Shown: positions 26,054-35,386, numbered from the stretch's first letter. The stretch: DNA of 64,000 nucleotides from CAYQDB01 sp964416195 (GCA_964416195.1 CAYQDB010000007.1:81728-145727); one strand, 5' to 3'. Translations and numbers: made by a program. Notes: generated by a model not told the origin, from the letters alone.

Positions 26054-27115
26054 ATGATTACCAAAGAGCAGGTACTGAAAGTTCTAAGCGGGACAGATGA
26101 TCCCGAACTGAAAAAGCCTTTGACAGAGCTGGGCATGGTGAAGTTTGTGAATATCGCAGGCGGCGACGTCACGGTCGGCATCTCGTTGACCGTTCCTGAA
26201 TGTCCCCAAAAACAAAAGATCGTAGACGATATCACCGGAGGCGTCAGTGAGATAGCTGAAGTAACATCAGTCAAGGTTGAATTCAGCGCCATGACTGACG
26301 AGCAGCGGGAACGCCTTAAAGAGAAGCTTGGCCACGGCACAAAAGGCTCCCAGCCGAGCCTAAACCTGGAAAATATCGCCCGTCGCTTCATAGCCATCGC
26401 CTCCGGTAAAGGGGGAGTCGGCAAATCGACAATTACAGCCAACCTTGCCGCTGCTTTGGCTCGACTCGGCCACCGTGTAGGACTGCTTGACGCGGATGTC
26501 TACGGTTTCTCTATTCCCCACATGCTGGGTGTGCACGGCCAACCGACAGCTATCGACAACAAGATAGTCCCGCTGCGTAAGGGCGATAATATCCAGGTGG
26601 TCTCAATGGGGTTTTTTGTTGAGGCGAATGAGCCGGTCATCTGGCGGGGGCCACTGCTCCACAAAGCCATAATGCAATTCCTCACCGATGTCATGTGGGA
26701 CAACCTCGATTATCTCTTACTTGACCTCCCGCCTGGAACGGGAGATGTTACAATCACAATCGCCCAGGCAATACCATCCGCCGAACTCCTCGTCGTCACC
26801 ACACCGCAAGCTGCAGCCACAAACGTAGCCAGCCGGGTTGCCAAAATGGCAGAGAAAACTAAGCTGAAAGTCATCGGCGTTGTAGAAAATATGGCTTACT
26901 ACGATAACAACGGCGAGAAAGACTACATCTTCGGCAAGGATGGCGGCAAGGACCTTGCCAAACAGCTCGGTGTCCCACTGGTAGGTGAGATCCCACTTAT
27001 GACATCGCTGCGTGAGGGCTCCGACACCGGTAAACCGGTATCAACTGATGGCACCGCCGAACAGGTTGCCCTCTTCGAAACTATGGCCCGCTACATCGAA
27101 GAGACAGGTCTATGA
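26054..27115 (+). CDS. mrp: Mrp/NBP35-family iron-sulfur cluster carrier ATPase
   Basis: 353 residues: N-terminal MIP18/DUF59 domain (1-~80, 'LKKPLTELGMVKFV'), then a ParA-like ATPase with deviant Walker A 'GKGGVGKST' (118-126) and 'LLDLPPGTGD'. The C-terminal CxxC usual in Mrp carriers is not evident: the corresponding stretch reads 'VVENMAYYDNNGEKDYIFGK', so cluster binding may differ. Family role: Fe-S cluster transfer. Located directly before the origin region. Confidence 0.9.
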   Translation: MITKEQVLKVLSGTDDPELKKPLTELGMVKFVNIAGGDVTVGISLTVPECPQKQKIVDDITGGVSEIAEVTSVKVEFSAMTDEQRERLKEKLGHGTKGSQPSLNLENIARRFIAIASGKGGVGKSTITANLAAALARLGHRVGLLDADVYGFSIPHMLGVHGQPTAIDNKIVPLRKGDNIQVVSMGFFVEANEPVIWRGPLLHKAIMQFLTDVMWDNLDYLLLDLPPGTGDVTITIAQAIPSAELLVVTTPQAAATNVASRVAKMAEKTKLKVIGVVENMAYYDNNGEKDYIFGKDGGKDLAKQLGVPLVGEIPLMTSLREGSDTGKPVSTDGTAEQVALFETMARYIEETGL

Positions 27116-27522
27116 TAACCCTTTGAGACAAACAATCTTCGTTATCAGTCACTTGTCAAGGGCACCAAAGTCGTAGTTACTAAGTCGTGTGGACACCTAC
27201 ATCCTCTTTGCCTAATCCCTCTCTGCCTAATCAGTTGAAGAATTAAGTAAATTAATACACGCAATGCCTTGACTGGAAGGCTCACACTTTCTATTTAGGC
27301 TTGTGAAACCTCTTGAGTATCATTGTGTTAATAATGTGTGGAAAACTATCTTGGGGCTTTTAGCAATCGATTGTCCCAACTTACGTTACCTTTCGGGAAA
27401 TAAGTCACAATTGTTGATATTTGTGTGGATAAGATTCTGTTAAATAATCCATTATCTGTTGAAGGATTCAGAGACCGCAATAACCTTCGCAATAAAACCG
27501 TTTATCACGAGGGGGTACGCCA
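27116..27522. other. Candidate replication origin (oriC), upstream of dnaA
   Basis: AT-rich 407-base gap. A perfect DnaA box in reverse (TGTGGATAA, 27424-27432), a one-mismatch box TGTGGAAAA (27337-27345) and a weaker TGTGGACAC (27188-27196) all point the same way. A further one-mismatch box TGTGGGTAA lies just after dnaA (28905-28913), and TTATCCACG at 35601-35609. Gene context dnaA-dnaN-recF supports an origin here; GC-skew was not computed. Confidence 0.6.
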
Positions 27523-28899
27523 TTGATAGCGCAGGAGAATATTGGAAGCTCACGGGAGTGGAAAGACTGCCTTCAGTACATAGCCTGTCGCCTGAATGAG
27601 CAGTCGTTTAGCACGTGGTTTAAGCCTACTAAGGGTCAACCAAACGGGCAGGGTGAATTTAAGATTGGAGTCCCTAACCAGTTTGTAGCTGACTGGATAC
27701 GGACTCATTTCAGCGAACTGATTGAGGAGGCGTTTAGAGAGGCCCTGGGGCAGCAATTCAAGGTAACCTACGTCACATCTGGTAATGACGGCCGGGAAGC
27801 TCAGGAGTTGCTGGATCTCCACAGGAGTACCAAAACAGAGAGCCAACCTACCCCATCCGGCCGCCCTCTTCCAAGCTACTGTAATCTTAACCCGAAGTAC
27901 GACTTTGACTCACTGGTTGTTGGGGATTTCAACCAGTTTGTCTGTGCAGCCTCGATGGCCGTCGCAGAAGGCCCCGGCTTGACCAAATATAACCCGCTAT
28001 ACATTTATGGTGGCACGGGGCTTGGCAAAACTCATATTATACAGGCGATAGGCAACCGTATCCTCGCAACATTCCCATCCAAACGAGTCATATATGCGAC
28101 TTCTGAGAAGTTTACCTCTGACTTCATAGCAGCCATATCTAATCGCTCGGTATCAAACTTCACCCGCGCCTACCGTGATGTGGATGTGTTAATGATCGAC
28201 GATATCCAGTTCTTTGCCGGCAAGGAATCGACACAAGAACAATTTTTCCATACTTTCAATACTCTACACCATCTCGGAAAACAAATTGTTCTTACCTCCG
28301 ACCGACCATCCAAGGAGATTCGCGGTCTTGAGGCTCGCCTTCTATCCCGCTTTTCATGGGGCCTTGTAACTGACCTGCAAGCGCCCGACCTTGAAAACCG
28401 CACAGCAATACTTTACAAGAAACTTGAATCGGAAGGAACAACACTCCCAAAGGACGTTGTCCGCTTTATTGCAGATAAGATATCGACCAATATACGGGAA
28501 CTCGAGGGTGCCCTCATTCGCCTGCTTGCCTACGCCTCACTCAAAAACGTACCCGCGGACCTAGAGCTAGCACAGAGAGTCCTAACTGATAACATTGGCT
28601 CTCAAAAGAGGGAGATTACAATAGAAGCAATTCAGACGAAAAGCTCTGAGTTCTTCCATATTGATCCGGAAATGATGAAGGCAAAAAAGAAGACCTCAGA
28701 TATCGTACTTGCAAGGCAGGTAGCTATGTACCTCTCACGTTCACTTACGGATAGCTCACTTAAGGCTATCGGTACCGCTTTTGGTGGCAGGGATCACTCT
28801 ACTGTCATCCATGCGTGTGACCTAGTCGCTAAGAAGATGTCCGCTAATCCGGCTTTCAGAGAAAAAATTGACAAGCTGTCAGCCTTGTTGCTCTACTAA
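27523..28899 (+). CDS. dnaA: Chromosomal replication initiator DnaA
   Basis: 458 residues, TTG start with GAGGGGG upstream. Domain I (1-~85), short linker, AAA+ domain with Walker A 'GGTGLGKTH' (163-171), Walker B 'VLMIDDIQFFAGK', and domain IV signature 'FGGRDHSTVIHACD' that contacts the DnaA box. Initiates replication at oriC and regulates transcription. DnaA boxes flank the gene on both sides, consistent with autoregulation. Confidence 0.98.
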   Translation: MIAQENIGSSREWKDCLQYIACRLNEQSFSTWFKPTKGQPNGQGEFKIGVPNQFVADWIRTHFSELIEEAFREALGQQFKVTYVTSGNDGREAQELLDLHRSTKTESQPTPSGRPLPSYCNLNPKYDFDSLVVGDFNQFVCAASMAVAEGPGLTKYNPLYIYGGTGLGKTHIIQAIGNRILATFPSKRVIYATSEKFTSDFIAAISNRSVSNFTRAYRDVDVLMIDDIQFFAGKESTQEQFFHTFNTLHHLGKQIVLTSDRPSKEIRGLEARLLSRFSWGLVTDLQAPDLENRTAILYKKLESEGTTLPKDVVRFIADKISTNIRELEGALIRLLAYASLKNVPADLELAQRVLTDNIGSQKREITIEAIQTKSSEFFHIDPEMMKAKKKTSDIVLARQVAMYLSRSLTDSSLKAIGTAFGGRDHSTVIHACDLVAKKMSANPAFREKIDKLSALLLY

Positions 28900-29179
28900 T
28901 AGTTTGTGGGTAAATAAAGTGGAAAAGTTGCGGGCAAATAATCACTCTAGCTCCTATGACTGTAACTGCCGAACTATGAACACTTGCTCCACTCCGCTGT
29001 GTATAGGAGGACAAAAGACACCGATATTAAATTGTTGCCACCTATAGCATAAAAGCACGATATTATGTTAGTATTTAGATTGTCAACATTTGAAGAATAC
29101 ATATTACTAATACTATATAGATAGATACAAAGAGTAATTATATGTTTCTGTGGAGAACATTCATCAGAGGAAATAATCA
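28900..29179. other. AT-rich dnaA-dnaN spacer
   Basis: 280 bases, strongly AT-rich from 29040 on. Contains a DnaA-box-like TGTGGGTAA at 28905 and probably the dnaN promoter; could be part of the origin (unwinding region). No gene. Confidence 0.45.
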
Positions 29180-30292
29180 ATGAAATTTTCATTACCTAAA
29201 TCGCGACTCAGTGGTTACCTGCAGTATATACTACAGGTGGTACCCGCTAAGTCAACACTGCCTATTCTGACAAACCTCTTAATTGAGGCTTTGGAAAATA
29301 GGATTAAGCTATCAGCTACTGATCTTGATATTTCTATTTCTACGTCGCTTGAGTGCGCTGTTGCTAAGAAGGGTTCTATATGTATGCCTGCTCGGATACT
29401 CTTTGAGATCATAAAGGAACTTCCGGAAACGGAGATTGCTTTTGAGACGACAGCCTCGCGTGTGGAAATAAAAATACCAAACGGTTCTTATAAAATCGCC
29501 GGTATATCTGCAGAGGACTTTCCCAAACTCCCGGCCGTTAATACTAAGAAGGAGATTAGAATTAGTGGTGGGGACCTAACCGGGATGATAAAGAAAACAA
29601 CCTTTGCCTGTTCCGACGATGAGACCCGACCGGCATTAAATGGCATCCTTTGGCAAACCAAGGGTGACAAAATGCAGATGGTTGCCACCGATGGACACCG
29701 ATTAGCTAAGTTTGCAGTTGAGAACCCAAAACTCAAGGGCTTATACGATGACGTTATTATTCCCCCAAAGGTGCTTGATATTATACCACGGCTGCTGTCG
29801 CATGAGGGAGACGAGGTGGGAATCATTTTTGGTGAAAATAATATAATCTTCAACTTAGGTGATATTATTCTAAGTTCACGCCTAATAGAAGGACCGTATC
29901 CTAATTTTGAGCAGGTAATCCCAACATCTAGTGATAAGAAACTTACAGTGTCAAAGACGGAGCTTGCAAGTGCGGTACGACGCGTCTCAATACTGTCAAA
30001 TGCCCTTACCCACCAGGTGAAGTTTGGTCTCCAAGAGAACCAACTAACACTGTCGACCGCAAATGCTGACATGGGTGGGGAAGGAAAAGAGGTGCTGGAA
30101 TGTGACTATGTCGGTGAGCCGATTGAGCTGGGGTACAATGCGAGTTACATTACCGATGTGCTCGGAAGAATCGATGGGGATGAGGCGGTATTTGAATTTT
30201 CCTCACCTGTCGCTGCGGCTATTGTCTATAGCCCCGAGACCCCCAAGGAAGATTTCCTCTGTCTGGTGATGCCACTGCGGCTGGCTGACTGA
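29180..30292 (+). CDS. dnaN: DNA polymerase III beta sliding clamp
   Basis: 370 residues in three similar clamp domains. 'LPILTNLLIEA' and 'ATDLDISI' in domain 1, 'MVATDGHRLAKF' in domain 2, and the C-terminal 'FLCLVMPLRL' hydrophobic-pocket strand are conserved. GAGGAAAT ribosome site. Dimeric ring tethering polymerase and repair proteins to DNA. Normally followed by recF; here a three-gene insert intervenes. Confidence 0.97.
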   Translation: MKFSLPKSRLSGYLQYILQVVPAKSTLPILTNLLIEALENRIKLSATDLDISISTSLECAVAKKGSICMPARILFEIIKELPETEIAFETTASRVEIKIPNGSYKIAGISAEDFPKLPAVNTKKEIRISGGDLTGMIKKTTFACSDDETRPALNGILWQTKGDKMQMVATDGHRLAKFAVENPKLKGLYDDVIIPPKVLDIIPRLLSHEGDEVGIIFGENNIIFNLGDIILSSRLIEGPYPNFEQVIPTSSDKKLTVSKTELASAVRRVSILSNALTHQVKFGLQENQLTLSTANADMGGEGKEVLECDYVGEPIELGYNASYITDVLGRIDGDEAVFEFSSPVAAAIVYSPETPKEDFLCLVMPLRLAD

Positions 30293-30389
30293 TGATTTTT
30301 GCACCCCATTAAGTTATTGTTGTGCCTATACTTACTTTTGTAAACAAAACAGAGAACTGGTTTAGCTCCTACAGATCGCAGATAAGTGA

Positions 30390-30417
30390 TTGACATTATT
30401 GCCTTATAAGTTATTAT
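30390..30417 (+). promoter_or_regulatory. Sigma70-like promoter for the dnaN-recF inserted genes
   Basis: TTGACA (30390-30395), 16-base spacer, TATTAT (30412-30417). Two more TTGACA hexamers (30438, 30474) have poorer partners. Lies in the 216-base gap after dnaN, so the insert (and probably recF) can be transcribed independently of dnaN. Confidence 0.6.
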
Positions 30418-30520
30418 TAGAGTGAGGGTTATTTTTGTTGACATAATAAGGGTGTTTCTCGTAGTAAGTTTTATTGACAAAAGTAACGACTTAGTAAGGG
30501 AGAGTTAAGTGGAGGTGAGT

Positions 30521-30973
30521 ATGGATCCTTTGGATCTACAGAAGGATGCTCATTTGTTCAGGCTTGGCTATTTGACTGCGAAAATTGTACCAATTTTTGA
30601 CAGGCCAAGCTTGAGTGAGTCTAATAGGAGGCTACTACAGAGCGCGAAAAAGCTGCTGACAGACATTAAGGGCGGTCGGGAGTTTATTGTGAGTTTTAGC
30701 TCGAATTTCGAGGCTGACACGCTGAGCAAAGTTGAAATCTACTCATTCTTCGTGGAGAACATCAAAGAACTCGTGGGAAATGGGGACCTGGACAAGTTTA
30801 TTGAGACAGTCGATCAGAGTGAGGAATTCCTAGGTAGCCTTCTTGAGGGTAAGGAACTAGAAAACAAACAGCTAGGGGTTCTGAAAAAGACATTCTCACA
30901 AATGTCGAAAGTCCTAGTTGAGACGGCTAGGATAGCTGATGCCCATGTGGAGAAAAGGGTCTGGATCGAGTGA
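30521..30973 (+). CDS. Unknown protein, first gene of the dnaN-recF insert
   Basis: 150 residues from the ATG at 30521 (GGAGGTG just upstream); a GTG four codons earlier is possible. Predominantly helical and charged ('NRRLLQSAKKLLTDI', 'KQLGVLKKTFSQMSKVLVETARIADAHV'), no signal peptide, no membrane segment, no cysteines arranged for metal. No family recognised. Only 6 bases separate it from the next gene, so the two are coupled; it may be a partner subunit of that larger protein. Confidence 0.7.
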   Translation: MDPLDLQKDAHLFRLGYLTAKIVPIFDRPSLSESNRRLLQSAKKLLTDIKGGREFIVSFSSNFEADTLSKVEIYSFFVENIKELVGNGDLDKFIETVDQSEEFLGSLLEGKELENKQLGVLKKTFSQMSKVLVETARIADAHVEKRVWIE

Positions 30974-30979
30974 CGCTCC

Positions 30980-32473
30980 ATGGCCGACCACAGCTATAAA
31001 CTACTGCTCACAGAAACACTTCTTCGTTTAGATCTTCTCAAGCGAAAGATATTAAAGGAGAAAGCTAAAGACTTTCCCTCTCTTTCCCCTCTCATTTTTC
31101 TAACAACCCTTCTTGAAATAGTAAGCATCTTCAAGGAGGAATTAGCGAAACTCCATAGGGATTATATTGAAAACCATACAGTAAACCTTGACCTGATCAT
31201 TTCCTTCTCACTATACACCCGGAGATTATCCTACCACTTGTCGTTTGTGGAAAAGACGGGCAGTGAACATGTCCCCTGGAGCTTGATTCCACCTATTGAG
31301 GGTATCTTTCGACAGTTCCACAAAGAGCATAAGTTCATTGTCAGCGCACAGCCGGAATTCAACTATACTTATATGGAGTTATTGTCGGTGTATGAGGAAC
31401 TCGTAGGGGAGATTATAGCCCCCGACAATCTTCGCAACCGACTGTATGAGCGAGCTAAGGGAGAGCTAACAGATTCACAATTTACTGAAGCTTTTTTTCC
31501 AAAAAATAAGTTTTATTCAAGATTTGGGTTCATTTTCTTTCCCGCCGTTGAACGGAACTCCGTCTTTCAGCATGTTCTACTTGGTCACGAAATTGGATAT
31601 AACTTCTTCTCTCTACAAAACCTCATTAATTTGATCCCAACGAACCTTCCTCTTTGGCGCCAAAAGCTACTGGAAGCCCTCGGCTACACTCAGGACGATG
31701 TGCAGAGGGACCTGCAGAAGGATGCCACGTACAGGGAGAAGCTTGAACAAATGCTGGGGTATCTCGTGACGGGCCTCATCGAACTGGCCTGTGACATATT
31801 TGCGGTCAACACCTTTGGCCTTGCTGCACTCTTTGCTTTTGACAGTCATCTTGCCGGTACTGAGTCCTTTGACAAGATAGGGTCTTACGGCAGCAAAGTC
31901 TTGATGTACCCTCCTGGTCGATACAGACTAAGGGTCATCTGCAAGTTGGTAAAGGACTCGGGTGTAAATGAACGTCTTAAAAATCAAGCATCATCTGACA
32001 GGCGCCTTGTCACTGCTGTTTTGCGCAGGTTGAAACACATAGAAGAAGTTGTAGCAGATGAACAAGACAGGGCCAGTATCCAAAGTGACCCCGCGACAAG
32101 CGTAGCCTATGAGATCATTGATTCTAAGATTGACGACCTGTTTAACGTCGTTTCTCGTACTTTTCCTAAAGACTATCCAAAAGGATTGGATTTGGACCAG
32201 TCTATTGTTCTCAAACTCGCAAATAGGTTGAAAGACAACATTATTCCGTGTGAAATCTACTCGTGCGTTGAGGAGAACTTTAGGGATAATTTAGATATCA
32301 ACTACCGGCATATCATCAATGCTGGATGGTATCACCGAATTGCTAACATCGATCTACTTGACGATATGCAGGAGTACATTGAAAGTATGAAAATAGCAAG
32401 CCGGTTGATCTTGAAAGCAATTGAGCTTAACGAAACCGGAACTAAATGGATGACCAAAAATGTCCCACAGTGA
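30980..32473 (+). CDS. Large unknown protein with degenerate HExxH-like motif, second gene of the insert
   Basis: 497 residues, mostly helical, soluble. 'VLLGHEIGYNFF' (H203-E204-I-G-Y207) resembles a zincin HExxH with the second His replaced by Tyr; 65 residues later 'IELACDIFAVNTFG' (E268, D272) resembles the third-ligand helix of such proteins. I recall similar large proteins with an intact HExGH and '(E/A)xxxDLxA...FGPA' near dCTP-deaminase-like genes, but could not verify it. So the fold may be an inactivated or altered metallopeptidase; activity is unknown. Its end overlaps the deaminase-like gene by 14 bases. Confidence 0.7.
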   Translation: MADHSYKLLLTETLLRLDLLKRKILKEKAKDFPSLSPLIFLTTLLEIVSIFKEELAKLHRDYIENHTVNLDLIISFSLYTRRLSYHLSFVEKTGSEHVPWSLIPPIEGIFRQFHKEHKFIVSAQPEFNYTYMELLSVYEELVGEIIAPDNLRNRLYERAKGELTDSQFTEAFFPKNKFYSRFGFIFFPAVERNSVFQHVLLGHEIGYNFFSLQNLINLIPTNLPLWRQKLLEALGYTQDDVQRDLQKDATYREKLEQMLGYLVTGLIELACDIFAVNTFGLAALFAFDSHLAGTESFDKIGSYGSKVLMYPPGRYRLRVICKLVKDSGVNERLKNQASSDRRLVTAVLRRLKHIEEVVADEQDRASIQSDPATSVAYEIIDSKIDDLFNVVSRTFPKDYPKGLDLDQSIVLKLANRLKDNIIPCEIYSCVEENFRDNLDINYRHIINAGWYHRIANIDLLDDMQEYIESMKIASRLILKAIELNETGTKWMTKNVPQ

Positions 32474-33107
32474 TGAGTCTCCCCGCGGCGAGGTTCTGAA
32501 CAAAGCGGAGATTAAGGCTCGACTTCGAAGCGACGAGCCTAGCAAGAAGTTAATTATTTCGCCGCTGTTGTCTACAGACCAAATTGCCGATGGAGCTGTC
32601 GATTTAAGGCTTGCAAGCGAGTTTTTAATTACAAGGCGCACAGCGTTCTCTACACTTGATATTGCGCTCTCTCAGCAGTTTCAGAGAAACGCAGAGCGTT
32701 ACCAAATTCATACTTATGTTCCGTATGGCCAAAAGATCGTACTACACCCAAGCGAGCTAATACTCGGAAGCACATTCGAGTACATTTGCCTGCCTAGGGA
32801 CTTATTCGCATACATTTTGAGCAGGTCTTGTTGGGGAAGATTAGGTTTGGTGGTTGCCACTGCGGCACCTGTAAACCCGGAATTCAAAGGATGTTTAACG
32901 CTGGAAATGGTAAACTTGGGTGAGGTTCCCCTGACACTTTATCCTGGGCTGCCCATCGCACAGCTGATACTGCACACCTGCATGCAGGGCCATTATGACG
33001 GTGCCTATAAGTGTCCGACTGGTCCCAAACCTTCAAATGTGTGTTCGGATGAGAATACGGAAGAGAATGAGTTTTGGACCAAACATGTGAAGTATTACCC
33101 GCAGTAG
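32460..33107 (+). CDS. dCTP deaminase/dUTPase-fold protein, third gene of the insert
   Basis: 215 residues. 'QIADGAVDLRLASEF' (41-55), 'LHPSELILGSTFEYICLP', 'SRSCWGRLGLVV' (121-132) and 'GCLTLEMVNLGEVPLTLYPG' with the catalytic-position Glu149 follow dCTP deaminase. Housekeeping Dcd makes dUTP for dTMP synthesis; related enzymes also act as phage-induced dCTP-depleting defence effectors. The N-terminal ~25 residues and the C-terminal ~35 residues ('CPTGPKPSNVCSDENTEENE') differ from standard Dcd. Ends 9 bases before recF. Enzyme family fairly sure; metabolic versus defensive role open. Confidence 0.8.
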   Translation: MSHSDESPRGEVLNKAEIKARLRSDEPSKKLIISPLLSTDQIADGAVDLRLASEFLITRRTAFSTLDIALSQQFQRNAERYQIHTYVPYGQKIVLHPSELILGSTFEYICLPRDLFAYILSRSCWGRLGLVVATAAPVNPEFKGCLTLEMVNLGEVPLTLYPGLPIAQLILHTCMQGHYDGAYKCPTGPKPSNVCSDENTEENEFWTKHVKYYPQ

Positions 33108-33116
33108 CGAACCTCG

Positions 33117-34205
33117 ATGCATCTCGTCAGTCTATCTGTCACCAACTTCCGCAACCTTAGTGGTGTAGAAATAAACCCTTCGCCTGGTGTAAATATCCTA
33201 CATGGTAACAATGGTGCCGGTAAGACAAATTTGCTGGAAGCGATTTTTGTGCTATGCCTGAGCCGCTCGCAGCGTGGAGCAACGGATTCGGTTATGGTGA
33301 AGCAGGGGGCGGAGGTCTATCGAATTGAGGGGCAGATCCAACAGCGGGGGGTGATGCGCGAGGTAGCTGTTGCCTATCAAAGAGGGGGGCGCAAGAGGAT
33401 AACGCTGGACCAGGTACCTGTAAGAGCCCGCGATCTCTATGAGAACTATTGCGCTGTAGCGCTGGGGCCGGAGGATACGGAAATACTGTCCGGATCTCCT
33501 GCGGTCCGAAGGAACTTTCTGGATATCTACCTATCTCAGTTTTCGAGTAGATACCTTGCTTGCTTGGTTGACTATCATAAGGTCCTCATGCATAAAAATG
33601 CTTGCCTTAGGTTGGACGGCGACCCCACTCCTTTCAATGTCCTGCTTGTCGACCACGGTGCGAAAATCATCACGGCCCGTTGTGAATTCATACAAGAGCT
33701 TGACCGCCTTGCCAAAGAGTGCTACGCCGAGATTTCCAATGGTGGAAGTCTTCGTCTTACGTATCAGCCGTCAATCCCTCTGGAAGCAGGGCAAACGGAA
33801 ACCGACGAGATAGGACAGAGTTTCAAGGTAGCGCTAGCCAAACACGGAGAGAGGGAACGATCAGCGCAAACGTCGTTAGTAGGGCCACACCGTGATGAGG
33901 TTTTGTTTCAAATAGGTGAATATCTGGCTCGGACGCATGGTTCACAGGGTGAATGGCGGACAGCCGCGATTGCAATTAAGCTGGCCATCTATCGCCTGCT
34001 AAGGGATAAGCGCCAAATGCGGCCGGTATTGCTGCTTGACGAAGTATTTGCTGAACTCGACGAGCAGCGGTCGGCAGCGCTGACTAAGTCCTTCGCAGAT
34101 TTTGGTCAGCTGTTTATGACCACGGCGACTGAGCCGCCGGAGTGTTTGCGCCAGCAAGGAAGAAAGTTCAGTGTGCGCGAGGGAACCGTTCAGGAGGTAG
34201 GTTGA
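33117..34205 (+). CDS. recF: DNA replication and repair protein RecF
   Basis: 362 residues. Walker A 'GNNGAGKT' (30-37) after 'LSVTNFRNLSGVEI', the signature region 'THGSQGEWRTAAIAIKLAI' and Walker B 'VLLLDEVFAELD'. SMC-like ATPase loading RecA at gaps. Normally directly after dnaN; here 2.8 kb away. The stop abuts the next gene's ATG with no gap. Confidence 0.93.
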   Translation: MHLVSLSVTNFRNLSGVEINPSPGVNILHGNNGAGKTNLLEAIFVLCLSRSQRGATDSVMVKQGAEVYRIEGQIQQRGVMREVAVAYQRGGRKRITLDQVPVRARDLYENYCAVALGPEDTEILSGSPAVRRNFLDIYLSQFSSRYLACLVDYHKVLMHKNACLRLDGDPTPFNVLLVDHGAKIITARCEFIQELDRLAKECYAEISNGGSLRLTYQPSIPLEAGQTETDEIGQSFKVALAKHGERERSAQTSLVGPHRDEVLFQIGEYLARTHGSQGEWRTAAIAIKLAIYRLLRDKRQMRPVLLLDEVFAELDEQRSAALTKSFADFGQLFMTTATEPPECLRQQGRKFSVREGTVQEVG

Positions 34206-35252
34206 ATGCCCGGGCTCGTTCTAAAAAACGTGCGCAAGTCTTTTCCAGACAGCTTAGTCCTGGAGGATATTTCCCTTCAGTTGGACCAGGGCGAGCTGCT
34301 GGTGCTGCTTGGGCCGTCGGGGTGTGGTAAGTCCACTCTGTTGCGCCTGATAGCCGGCCTGGAAGAGCTTGATCAAGGCGAAATCTATATCGGCAGCAGA
34401 CGTGTGGATCACCTGAAACCGAAGGATCGTAACGTGGCATTGGTTTTTCAGAACTACTCCCTCTACCCTCACATGACGCTCGAAAAGAATCTGGGGTTCC
34501 CGCTAAGGGTGTCGAGGGTTGCCCGGTCGCAGATTAAGAGCCAAGTACGGGGAGTAGCAGAGATGCTGGGGCTGGCGGACAAGCTGAAGGCGAAACCAGC
34601 CCACCTCTCGGGTGGCCAGCGACAGAGGGTGGCCCTCGGAAGAGCGATTATCCGTAAACCGTCGCTGTTTCTGTTCGATGAACCTCTGTCGAATCTCGAC
34701 GCCGACCTTCGGACACGAATGCGCCGGGAGATCGTGCGCATCCAGAAAGAGTTGAGCACAACCACTATTCACGTCACACACGATCAGGCTGAGGCGCTGA
34801 CGATGGGTGACCGCATTGCACTTCTGCACAACGGCGGGATTATTCAGATCGGTTCTCCGCAGGAATTGTACCACGACCCGGTGAACCTCTTTGTTGCTGA
34901 GTTTATTGGCTATCCAAAGATTAATCTTCTTGACGCCAGTGTCGCCCGGGGGCTGCTCATTCCGTTTGGCTTGACAGTTTTGGATCAGCTTCCGCGTGAC
35001 GGCAATGTGCTGGTCGGATTAAGACCGGAACAGATAACAATTACGCCGGACGGGGAGTACCTCGCAACGGTGGCGTCATCTGAGTACCTTGGGGGGCAGT
35101 ATGTTATCACGTTGTCATTTAAGGGGCTGCTGCTGACAGTGTCGAATTGCAGTATGCAACTTGAATTGGGGATGCCGGCGAATTTCACTTTTTCCCAACG
35201 GGATTTGCTCTTTTTCGATCCCGCTACAGGAGAAAGAATCGCTCGTGAGTAG
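34206..35252 (+). CDS. ABC transporter ATP-binding protein, MalK/UgpC type (orphan)
   Basis: 348 residues. Walker A 'GPSGCGKST' (36-44), Q-loop 'FQNYSLYPHMT', signature 'LSGGQRQR', Walker B 'LFLFDEPLSNLD', H-loop 'HVTHDQAEAL', then a TOBE-type C-terminal region ('VLVGLRPEQITI'). Such ATPases power sugar or polyol importers (CUT1 class), but no permease or binding protein is nearby. It begins immediately at the recF stop, so its expression is tied to recF. Confidence 0.88.
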   Translation: MPGLVLKNVRKSFPDSLVLEDISLQLDQGELLVLLGPSGCGKSTLLRLIAGLEELDQGEIYIGSRRVDHLKPKDRNVALVFQNYSLYPHMTLEKNLGFPLRVSRVARSQIKSQVRGVAEMLGLADKLKAKPAHLSGGQRQRVALGRAIIRKPSLFLFDEPLSNLDADLRTRMRREIVRIQKELSTTTIHVTHDQAEALTMGDRIALLHNGGIIQIGSPQELYHDPVNLFVAEFIGYPKINLLDASVARGLLIPFGLTVLDQLPRDGNVLVGLRPEQITITPDGEYLATVASSEYLGGQYVITLSFKGLLLTVSNCSMQLELGMPANFTFSQRDLLFFDPATGERIARE

Positions 35253-35353
35253 CTATGTAGGGCGATTGCGCGGCGCGATGATAACATGGGTACATAAAGA
35301 CAATATGATCAGGATAGACTCCACTAATTTATCTAAGCCGGTTTTTAAGTGAT

Positions 35354-35386
35354 AAAAAAACCCAAGCAGGTGATGGCCTGCCTGGG
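35354..35386 (-). terminator. Rho-independent terminator of a minus-strand transcript
   Basis: On the minus strand CCCAGGCAGG-CCATCA-CCTGCTTGGG followed by TTTTTTT. One mismatch in a 10-base stem. On the plus strand no T run follows, so it serves the minus strand. Confidence 0.85.
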
